5,842 nt of DNA from an uncultured Actinomycetes bacterium (lineage in GTDB: Bacteria > Actinomycetota > Acidimicrobiia > Acidimicrobiales > RAAP-2). Numbering within the stretch: position 1 is the stretch's first letter; each line of letters opens with the position of its first letter. Location: contig CAIKVF010000188.1 in NCBI GenBank assembly GCA_903830745.1, forward strand, positions 1-5,842, read 5' to 3'. This document shows, one piece after another, positions 1 through 5,189 of the stretch. Under the pieces are notes generated by a model, which was not told the DNA's origin, made no database searches, and saw only the letters and a program-made list of their open reading frames with translations. Both the position numbers and the translations under genes were made by a program.

Positions 1-187
1 CAAAAGGAGCCCGGTGATAGTTACCGCCCATCAGATATTCAATACCGGCCCATGTGGGGGCATCGCCATCAAGACACCAGAGCTTCTCGGTTGGTGTGAG
101 AGTCGCTACAAGTGCTCGAGCCGCATGTTCTGGTGTTGCGCCATCAGCAACAGCCTTTCTTGCATCATCGAAAGTCATCAGTGTCAT
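1..187 (-). CDS. Probable glycoside hydrolase family 3 (beta-glucosidase type), N-terminal fragment
   Basis: The minus-strand frame opens with ATG at 187 and stays open to the left edge, giving 62 codons; the rest of the gene lies outside the window. The start is supported by the ribosome-binding site AGGGGG (bases 193-198, minus strand) five bases upstream. A second in-frame ATG at 178 is possible but lacks this spacing. The peptide has the look of a GH3 N-terminus: a short helical lead (residues 6-30), then LTPTEKLWCLDGD (about 30-42), then WAGIEYLMGGNYHRAPF (about 46-62). The LTxxEKLxxLxGD pattern is typical of GH3 enzymes, which release glucose or related sugars from beta-linked glycosides. 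The nucleophile Asp and acid/base regions are not in view, so activity and substrate cannot be judged. The family call rests on pattern memory over a short stretch. It is on the same strand as thiE, 83 bases downstream of it. Confidence 0.55.
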   Translation of the reverse strand, partial: MTLMTFDDARKAVADGATPEHAARALVATLTPTEKLWCLDGDAPTWAGIEYLMGGNYHRAPF

Positions 188-240
188 AATTGCCCCCTAT
201 CTATTCATTGTAGAAGTTCAGCTAATTTTGAACATTCCAA
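188..240 (-). promoter_or_regulatory. Putative promoter and operator for the GH3-like gene
   Basis: Reading the minus strand, TACAAT (bases 207-212) matches a -10 hexamer well and lies 19 bases before the ATG at 187, so a short leader is expected. No good -35 is seen at normal spacing; the closest, TTGGAA at 235-240, is 22 bases away. Just upstream of the -10 lies an inverted repeat, GTTCA (216-220) and TGAAC (229-233), with an 8-base spacer. Its position, covering the -35/spacer region, would suit a repressor or activator site. This is inference from position and symmetry only. The same repeat is too short and too poor in GC to be a convincing thiE terminator. Confidence 0.35.
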
Positions 241-270
241 TTTCTAAAATAAAATGGGTTGAAAACGTGA

Positions 271-897
271 CTAAGAACCAAAGACCCTTGTTAATTCTTC
301 CGTGATTTGTTGCGCCACTGCTTCTGGGTCTGTCGCCTCGGTGAGTGCACGAACAACAACAAAGTTATGAAGGCCATTGACAGCTAGATCAAAAATGTTG
401 CTGGCGTCAACGCCTCCAGTTACAAATACTGGACGATCACTACGAGCTTGGCACTCAAGGGCGTATGAAATGCCTGTGGGGGCTCGACCTGGCTTTGTGG
501 GCGTCGCAACAATAGGTCCGGCGCTTAAATATGTTGCGTCAGTTCTAAGGCCCTGTGTGAATTCTTCGGTGCTGTGAGTTGAAAGGCCAATGATTGCATT
601 TGGCCCGAGTAATTTACGACAATGAGCCACGTCAACGTCATCTTGGCCAACGTGAACGCCGTCGGCGCCAACTTCGATCGCAAGTTCTGGCGAATCGTTC
701 ATGATGAATGGAACCCCATAGTCACGACAAATTGGGATCATTATTTTGGCAGTTTTTCTGCGTACGTCATCATCAAGGTTTTTTTCACGCAGTTGCACAA
801 TGCCAACGCCACCTCGAAGGACTGCAGGTAAAAACGAAGACATATCGTCACGGTGCGAGACGCAAAGGTATAAACGGCGTGAAGATAGGTCAGGCAT
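271..897 (-). CDS. thiE: Thiamine-phosphate synthase ThiE
   Basis: This 208-residue protein joins HMP-pyrophosphate (4-amino-2-methyl-5-hydroxymethylpyrimidine diphosphate) and thiazole phosphate to give thiamine phosphate and pyrophosphate, in the cytoplasm. The single (beta/alpha)8-barrel family signature is clear: QLREK at 35-39, MNDSPELAIEVGADGVHVGQDD at 66-87 (in family members its Asn-Asp pair and a later acidic residue handle Mg2+ and pyrophosphate), GLSTHS at 104-109, GPIVATPTKPG at 127-137 (phosphate/pyrophosphate loop), TGGV at 160-163 and VVVRAL at 180-185. Length is normal for the family. The ATG at 897 is preferred because AAGGTG (904-909, minus strand) sits six bases upstream; the stop is TAG at 271-273. 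No other thiamine genes are in the window, and the 63-base upstream gap is too short to hold a TPP riboswitch together with a promoter. The gene is divergent from the Rrf2 regulator gene. Confidence 0.95.
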   Translation of the reverse strand: MPDLSSRRLYLCVSHRDDMSSFLPAVLRGGVGIVQLREKNLDDDVRRKTAKIMIPICRDYGVPFIMNDSPELAIEVGADGVHVGQDDVDVAHCRKLLGPNAIIGLSTHSTEEFTQGLRTDATYLSAGPIVATPTKPGRAPTGISYALECQARSDRPVFVTGGVDASNIFDLAVNGLHNFVVVRALTEATDPEAVAQQITEELTRVFGS

Positions 898-960
898 CTA
901 TGACACCTTAGGAGGAATACTTGGCATCTTCTAGCGCTGAATGTAGGGCAGAATAGAGGC
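898..960. promoter_or_regulatory. Divergent intergenic region between thiE and the Rrf2 gene
   Basis: This 63-base gap must hold promoters for both directions. On the plus strand TTGGCA (921-926) and TAGGGC (944-949) are 17 bases apart and could be a weak -35/-10 pair, placing transcription start very close to the ATG at 961, so a nearly leaderless transcript is possible. On the minus strand TACATT (940-945) is a possible -10 for thiE. The middle carries the palindrome AGCGCT (933-938), inside TAGCGCTGAA (932-941), which recurs exactly at 1032-1041 in the regulator's coding sequence. Autoregulation is common in the Rrf2 family, but no known Rrf2 site was recognised here. Confidence 0.35.
910..956 (+). 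other. Possible 11-codon leader reading frame with strong ribosome-binding site
   Basis: AGGAGG at 910-915 is the best Shine-Dalgarno sequence in the window, yet it lies 45 bases before the regulator's ATG, too far to serve it. Five bases after it is a TTG (921) that opens a short frame reading MASSSAECRAE and ending at TAG 954-956, four bases before the ATG at 961. Such spacing would allow termination-reinitiation coupling. The frame contains one cysteine codon. It would exist only if transcription starts upstream of 910, which conflicts with the weak promoter proposed closer to the gene. A chance arrangement is quite possible. Confidence 0.2.
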
Positions 961-1419
961 ATGCAGATTCCCGCTAAAGCTGACTACGCAATCAGGGCGT
1001 TACTCACACTGGCTGCGAGTGAAGACTCGATTAGCGCTGAACACTTGGCCGAGGAGCAAGGTCTGCCAGCAAAATTTCTCGGCGCAATTCTTTCTGACCT
1101 GCGACGTGGCGGCATGGTGACGAGCCAGCGAGGACCTGAAGGTGGCTTCAAACTTGCACGTGATCCGGACCAAATAATGATTGCGGACATTCTTCGAGTT
1201 GTTTCTGGACCAATGGCTGGTGTTCGAGGGATGCGACCTGAGACACTTGAATACGGTGGAGAGGCAACACACCTTCGAGATGTATGGGTTGCTGTTCGTG
1301 CGTCACTTCGTGAAGTGCTCGAACACGTGACGCTCGGTCAAGTACTTCGAGGTGAACTTCCAGTAGCGGTGACTCGTTTCACAGACGACCCAGATGCGTG
1401 GATTACTCGAGTCATATGA
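961..1419 (+). CDS. Rrf2-family transcriptional regulator without cysteines
   Basis: This 152-residue protein has the Rrf2 winged-helix layout: N-terminus MQIPAKADYAIRALLTLA (1-18), helix-turn-helix about 25-50 (SAEHLAEEQGLPAKFLGAIL), wing RGPEGGFKLA (57-66), then a dimerisation helix after ADILRVVSG (75-83). Family members bind promoter DNA as dimers. Those of the IscR/NsrR/RsrR kind hold an iron-sulfur cluster through three cysteines in the region after the wing. This protein has no cysteine at all, so it cannot hold a cluster in that way; its signal is unknown. Some family members respond to small molecules or protein partners (CymR acts in cysteine metabolism). The start is fixed by the family N-terminus, although no good ribosome-binding site precedes it (AGAGG is only one base away), suggesting leaderless or coupled translation. 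Its TGA overlaps the rnhA start as ATGA. Confidence 0.9.
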   Translation: MQIPAKADYAIRALLTLAASEDSISAEHLAEEQGLPAKFLGAILSDLRRGGMVTSQRGPEGGFKLARDPDQIMIADILRVVSGPMAGVRGMRPETLEYGGEATHLRDVWVAVRASLREVLEHVTLGQVLRGELPVAVTRFTDDPDAWITRVI

Positions 1420-1853
1420 AAAGAATTCATACCGACGGTGCATGCCGTGGGAATCCAGGACCCGGCGGATGGGCGTGGGCCAGTGGCAAAGATGAATACG
1501 CAAGCGGCCACCACGAACACACGACTAATCAGCGCATGGAAGTCCTCGCCGTTATTGAAGCCCTCAGGTCAAATGATGATCAGGAAATTGAAATCGTTTC
1601 TGACTCCACGTACGTCGTTAAGTGCTTCAATGACAAGTGGCACGTGGGCTGGTACCGACGGAACTGGAAGAACTCCCAGGGACAACCAGTGGCTAACCGC
1701 GACCTCTGGGAAGAGCTCTTTGCTCTGGTCCTAGAGAGTGACCGCAAGATCAGATTTACGTGGGTAAAAGGCCACTCTGGGGACGTTATGAATGATTTCT
1801 GTGACGTGCTCGCCACCGAAGCGGCTGACCGGCAAATGGGTAGTCAGTCATAG
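1416..1853 (+). CDS. rnhA: Ribonuclease HI
   Basis: This 145-residue enzyme cuts the RNA strand of RNA-DNA hybrids, removing primers and R-loops with two metal ions. All expected active-site residues are present in order: Asp7 in HTDGACRGNPGPGGW (5-19), Glu42 in NQRMEVLAVIEAL (38-50), Asp63 in VSDSTYV (61-67), His120 in WVKGHSGD (116-123) and Asp130 in MNDFCDVLA (125-133). These correspond to E. coli Asp10, Glu48, Asp70, His124 and Asp134. Length is close to E. coli RnhA (155). An in-frame ATG at 1398 would add six residues, but ATG 1416 is chosen because it overlaps the upstream TGA as ATGA, the usual mark of translational coupling, and leaves the normal short lead before the first Asp. There is no clear ribosome-binding site of its own. 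The pairing with an Rrf2 regulator suggests a shared transcript rather than a shared pathway. Confidence 0.95.
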   Translation: MKRIHTDGACRGNPGPGGWAWASGKDEYASGHHEHTTNQRMEVLAVIEALRSNDDQEIEIVSDSTYVVKCFNDKWHVGWYRRNWKNSQGQPVANRDLWEELFALVLESDRKIRFTWVKGHSGDVMNDFCDVLATEAADRQMGSQS

Positions 1854-1910
1854 GCTTTGGCCCGGACTAAAGCCCAAATAATGCATTAGGATTTCCACCC
1901 GGGGGGCTTT
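1853..1910 (+). terminator. Possible terminator or attenuator between rnhA and lpdA
   Basis: Three segments can pair in competing ways. GGCTTT (1853-1858, beginning in the rnhA stop codon) can pair with AAAGCC (1869-1874) around a 10-base loop. The same segment, as AAAGCCC (1869-1875), can instead pair perfectly with GGGCTTT (1904-1910). Between them lies a 10-base perfect palindrome, TAATGCATTA (1879-1888). No long T tract follows either hairpin, so intrinsic termination is uncertain. The mutually exclusive pairing resembles an attenuator, but could also be a simple weak terminator followed by a promoter. Confidence 0.35.
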
Positions 1911-1933
1911 CGTCTAGCGAGTTAGGAAATGTC
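1876..1933 (+). promoter_or_regulatory. Putative lpdA promoter and leader
   Basis: The start of the lipoate operon needs a promoter in this gap. TAGGAT (1887-1892) fits a TAnnnT -10 element, but no good -35 is seen 16-18 bases upstream. The -10 overlaps the end of the palindrome TAATGCATTA (1879-1888), so a protein bound to the palindrome could block or shape initiation. AGGA at 1924-1927, six bases before GTG 1934, is the ribosome-binding site and settles the lpdA start; the nearby ATG at 1929 runs straight into a stop and is excluded. Confidence 0.4.
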
Positions 1934-3346
1934 GTGACAAACGAGGTCCAAGAGTTCGATGTAGTGGTTATTGGTGGTGGCCCTGGTGGCTACGCCGCCG
2001 CTCTCTATGGTGCAGCAGCTGGTCTCAACGTTGCTGTTATTGAACGCGACAAGGTTGGTGGAACGTGTCTTCACCGCGGATGTGTTCCCGCAAAAGAATT
2101 TCTCGAAACCGCACACGTACGACGCACACTCGCGCACTCAAGTGATTTTGGGATCACTACTGGTGACGTAAAGGTTGACTTCGCTGTTAGCCAAGCTCGC
2201 AAGAACGAAGTTGTTGACCGACTCTTTAAGGGAGTCTCTGGACTACTTAAGGGTCGAAAAGTCACTGTCTTTGAAGGCACTGGTCGACTCGACAAGGATT
2301 TGAAAGCAACTGTTGTTGATGGAACAGATGCTGGCAAGGTTATTCAAGGAAAGAACATCATCCTGGCTGCTGGATCTGTTCCTCGCACAATTCCTGGGTT
2401 TGAAATTGATGGAAAAATTATTGTCACCTCTGACGAATTCTTAGACCTCACCACTCTTCCAAAGACTGCTGCAGTAATTGGTGGGGGAGCAATTGGTTGT
2501 GAATTCGCATCAATGCTGAGCGACATGGGCTCTGAGGTAACAATTCTTGAAGGACTTCCAACAATTCTTCCGCTGTGTGACGTAGAAGTTGTTAAGTCTG
2601 TAGACCGTGCATTTAAGAAGCGCGGCATCAAGATCCAGGCTGGCGTCAAGATCACTGGTCACACTCCAAACGCTAAGGGCACATCAGTGAGCGTTGAAGG
2701 TGGAGAAAACCTCGACGTTGAGATGGTTGTTGTCTCTGTTGGGCGCCGACCACGTACCGAGGGACTCCTTGGTGACGGAACGGGCGTAGTTATTTCTGAA
2801 AAGGGATTCGTTGATGTTGACAGCTACATGCGCACTGGTGCCGCAAATGTCTTTGCGGTAGGTGACGTTGTAGCAACTGCTCAACTTGCTCACGTGGCAT
2901 TCGCCGAAGCAATCGTTGCCGTGAAGACCATCCTTGGTGAGTCGGTCCTGCCGGTTGACTACGACCGAGTGCCGTGGGCAATTTATTCGAATCCTGAGGT
3001 TGCTTTCTGCGGCCTTACTGAAGAAGCTGCGAAGGCAAAAGGCTACGATGTCATCGTGAAAAAAGACCCCTTCGCCGGCAACAGTCGTGCACAGATCATT
3101 GGTGAGACTGACGGAATGGTGAAGATCATTGCTGAAAAGCGCCCTGATGGAACAGCTGGTCAAATACTCGGTGTTCACATGTCTGGTCCTTGGGTCACTG
3201 AACAACTTGGCGCTGGCTACTTCGCTGTTAACTGGGAAGCAACTGTTGAAGAAGCAGCGGCTCTCATTCAACCCCACCCATCACTTTCCGAGACATTTGG
3301 AGAAACACTCCTAGCGCTCGCTGGACGAGGACTACACGTTGGCTGA
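1934..3346 (+). CDS. lpdA: Dihydrolipoyl dehydrogenase (E3 of 2-oxo acid dehydrogenase complexes)
   Basis: This 470-residue flavoenzyme reoxidises the dihydrolipoyl arm of E2 and passes electrons through a disulfide and FAD to NAD+. Visible features in order: FAD Rossmann motif GGGPGGY (14-20), redox disulfide Cys45-Cys50 in GGTCLHRGCVPAK (42-54), NAD-binding Rossmann motif VIGGGAIGCEFA (181-192), the second FAD segment FAVGDV (307-312), and the dimer-interface catalytic pair His448/Glu453 in HPSLSE (448-453). Glu208-Gly209 end the second Rossmann strand (TILEG), an acidic residue consistent with NAD+ rather than NADP+. Length is normal for the family. The GTG start is set by AGGA six bases upstream. 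The end of the gene overlaps the E2 start by eight bases, so E3 and E2 are probably made in a coupled way. E3 can serve pyruvate, 2-oxoglutarate, branched-chain and glycine complexes; here it sits beside one E2 and the lipoylation enzymes. Confidence 0.96.
   Translation: MTNEVQEFDVVVIGGGPGGYAAALYGAAAGLNVAVIERDKVGGTCLHRGCVPAKEFLETAHVRRTLAHSSDFGITTGDVKVDFAVSQARKNEVVDRLFKGVSGLLKGRKVTVFEGTGRLDKDLKATVVDGTDAGKVIQGKNIILAAGSVPRTIPGFEIDGKIIVTSDEFLDLTTLPKTAAVIGGGAIGCEFASMLSDMGSEVTILEGLPTILPLCDVEVVKSVDRAFKKRGIKIQAGVKITGHTPNAKGTSVSVEGGENLDVEMVVVSVGRRPRTEGLLGDGTGVVISEKGFVDVDSYMRTGAANVFAVGDVVATAQLAHVAFAEAIVAVKTILGESVLPVDYDRVPWAIYSNPEVAFCGLTEEAAKAKGYDVIVKKDPFAGNSRAQIIGETDGMVKIIAEKRPDGTAGQILGVHMSGPWVTEQLGAGYFAVNWEATVEEAAALIQPHPSLSETFGETLLALAGRGLHVG
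3327..3341 (+). promoter_or_regulatory. Ribosome-binding site and TTG start of the E2 gene, inside lpdA
   Basis: GAGG (3327-3330) lies eight bases before TTG 3339, which begins ADVTLPSLGESV, the standard first strand of a lipoyl domain. No ATG or GTG is available at this point in frame, so the TTG start is well supported. Its overlap with the lpdA stop (TGA 3344-3346) implies coupled translation. Confidence 0.75.
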
Positions 3347-4547
3347 TGTAACCCTCCCATCGCTCGGTGAATCAGTTACCGAAGGAATCATCACGCAATG
3401 GTTCAAGAAGATTGGTGACTCTGTCGCGCGCGACGAAGCAATCTTCGAAGTGTCAACTGACAAAGTTGACTCAGAGATGCCGTCACCATTTGCTGGAGTC
3501 TTGACTCAAATTCTCGCGCAAGAAGGCGACACCGTTCAGACTGGTGCGATTGTTTGCGTCATTGATGAAAACGCCGTTGCCGGTGCCCCAGTCGCTGCTC
3601 CTGCACCTGTTGCAGAGGCTCCTGCTGCAGCGCCTGCGCCAGCACCTGTCCAGGCACCTGCTCCTGCGCCGGTGAAGTCGACTCCAGTTTCATCACAGAG
3701 TTCTGGCCCGGGTGTAGTTGCGTCCCCAGTTGTTCGAAGAATTCTTCTTGATGGTGGGATTGATCCCGCAACAGTTGCTGGATCTGGTCCTGGTGGATCA
3801 ATTACGCGCCGTGACGCTGAACGAGCAGTTCTAGACGGTGGAGAAACTGAAGCCTCGTTCCCAGTCTCGAGTGGAAGAAAGCGCATGGCAGAGCACATGG
3901 TTGTTTCTGCACAGAGCACACCACACGGCTTTGTAGCGATTGAAGTTGATGCTGACATTTTCGCGAAGCTCGCAAAAAAGGGTCGTGAAAGCAAAGATGG
4001 CATCACGATCACCGACGAAATGGTTGTTGGACTCGCTGCTGTTCGTGCATTGAGTGACTTTGAGTACCTGAATGCAACCTTCCAGGGCGAAGAAATTGTT
4101 GTTCACCGCACAGTTAGTTTGGGTTTTGTCCGCTCACTCGATGAAGACGGCATGTTGGTCCCAGTTGTTCATGCTGCAGGTGGCCTCACACTTCGTGCTC
4201 TTGCACGCAGAGTAAGTGAACTTGATGAGCGTCTTATCGAGCGTCAAATGACTGCTGATGACCTCATGGGTGGAACATTTACGTTGATGCGCTCACCAAG
4301 CCCTCACACGCTCTACACCGCTCCAATCATCATTCAACCTCAAGTTGCGGTTCTCTCGATTGGTTCTGTTCGTGAAGTTCCTGTGGTTGCAAAGAAAAAG
4401 AAGAAGAAAGTATCTATTGAAATTGGATACAGAATTGTTCTTGGACTTTCATTCGACCACCGAGTCTGTGAGCCGGTACTTGCTGCTGCGTACCTCGAAA
4501 GGGTTGCTGAACTGCTCGCAGGAATGGACTTGGAGAGCGAGCGCTAA
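3339..4547 (+). CDS. 2-oxo acid dehydrogenase dihydrolipoyl acyltransferase (E2) with altered active-site motif
   Basis: This 402-residue E2 has the full domain order: one lipoyl domain (2-77) with the lipoyl lysine at Lys42 in STDKVDSEMPSP; an Ala/Pro-rich swinging linker (81-120); a peripheral subunit-binding domain (about 126-164, VVASPVVRRILLDGG through SITRRDAERA) that docks E1 or E3; and a catalytic acyltransferase domain (about 174-402). The catalytic core is divergent. The family motif DHRxxDG reads DHRVCEP (373-379): His374 is kept, but Asp becomes Glu378 and Gly becomes Pro. The usual GGTFTxxNxGxxG segment reads GGTFTLMRSPSPHT (311-324). There is also a run of six lysines (352-357) where relatives have a short loop. 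The frame is intact, so decay is not evident; altered substrate range or reduced activity is possible. The acyl substrate (acetyl, succinyl or branched-chain) cannot be decided, so no symbol is given. Its stop is immediately followed by the ATG of the next gene. Confidence 0.92.
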   Translation: MADVTLPSLGESVTEGIITQWFKKIGDSVARDEAIFEVSTDKVDSEMPSPFAGVLTQILAQEGDTVQTGAIVCVIDENAVAGAPVAAPAPVAEAPAAAPAPAPVQAPAPAPVKSTPVSSQSSGPGVVASPVVRRILLDGGIDPATVAGSGPGGSITRRDAERAVLDGGETEASFPVSSGRKRMAEHMVVSAQSTPHGFVAIEVDADIFAKLAKKGRESKDGITITDEMVVGLAAVRALSDFEYLNATFQGEEIVVHRTVSLGFVRSLDEDGMLVPVVHAAGGLTLRALARRVSELDERLIERQMTADDLMGGTFTLMRSPSPHTLYTAPIIIQPQVAVLSIGSVREVPVVAKKKKKKVSIEIGYRIVLGLSFDHRVCEPVLAAAYLERVAELLAGMDLESER

Positions 4548-5189
4548 ATGTTGCGTCGGCGCCATCTCGGCAAAGTTACGTTCGCCGAGGCCAATGATTT
4601 CCAGAGGGCGCTTCTAAATGCAAAGGATGATTACATCCTGCTTTTTGAGCACCCGCCTACCTACACCAAAGGTGTTCGTACTGAAGCGAAAAACATTCTC
4701 ACTGATTTGAGCAAACTTGATGCTGTAGTGGTTGAGGCTGACCGTGGGGGAGACATTACGTATCACGCTCCGGGGCAAGTTGTGGCGTGGCCAGTTGTAA
4801 GCGTGCTTGATGATCCATCATCTGGCAAGGCACACAATGAGCTTTTAGAAGATGCAGTTATCGCAACCGTGCAGAGCTTTGATGTTTCGAACCTGCTTGG
4901 CAATGTCGGAAGACTTGACGGCTACCCAGGCGTTTGGGCTCACACCACGACTACTCCGTACAAAATTGCGGCGATTGGAACTCGTACCGAGCGAAATGAA
5001 CAAGGCGTGCGTCGAACACTGCACGGCATTGCACTCAACGTTGAAATTGATCTTGCGGGATTTGAAGCGATTGTTCCATGTGGGATTGCCGAACACCCAG
5101 TTGCATCGCTTTATTCATTAGGACTTAGCATTTCTACTCAAGATGTTGAAGAACGTCTAGGTGAAGAGTTAGAAAAGCGTCTCGGTGGC
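4548..5189 (+). other. lipB: Octanoyltransferase (LipB) domain of the fusion
   Basis: This covers residues 1-214. The domain opens MLRRRHLGKVTF and shows LLFEHPPTYTKG (31-42), RGGDITYHAPGQVVAWPVV (66-84), the catalytic Lys139, LHGIALNV (158-165) and the nucleophile Cys178 that carries the octanoyl thioester. In the common LipB pattern about 34 residues separate the catalytic Lys and Cys (142 and 176 in M. tuberculosis LipB). Here the separation is 39 because of extra residues around TERNEQGVRR (147-156). The C-terminal helix EERLGEELEKRLGG (201-214) marks the expected end of a stand-alone LipB, but no stop codon follows it. Confidence 0.9.

Noticed and set aside
14..305. Plus-strand open frames at the left end
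   Set aside because: The minus strand there has a GH3-like peptide with a proper ribosome-binding site; the plus-strand peptides show no recognisable pattern and lack supported starts.
898..960. TPP riboswitch upstream of thiE
   Set aside because: The gap is only 63 bases and shows none of the conserved thi-box sequence, such as the CUGAGA segment, on the minus strand.
1398..1415. Upstream ATG as start of rnhA, adding six residues
   Set aside because: It lies deeper inside the regulator gene with no ribosome-binding site, while ATG 1416 overlaps the TGA as ATGA and gives the usual short lead before the catalytic Asp.
2684..3277. Long minus-strand open frame (197 codons) opposite lpdA
   Set aside because: It is the antisense of a well-conserved E3 gene; its translation shows no family pattern, and its length follows from the codon bias of the plus-strand gene.
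3590..3700. Apparent DNA repeat region with recurring CCTGCTCC/CCAGCACCT-like units
   Set aside because: It is the degenerate coding of the Ala/Pro linker in E2, normal for this family, and not a mobile or CRISPR repeat.
3536..4012. Minus-strand frame of 158 codons with Gly/Ala/Thr repeats
   Set aside because: It mirrors the Ala/Pro-rich E2 linker; the repeat look is an antisense effect, not a separate gene.
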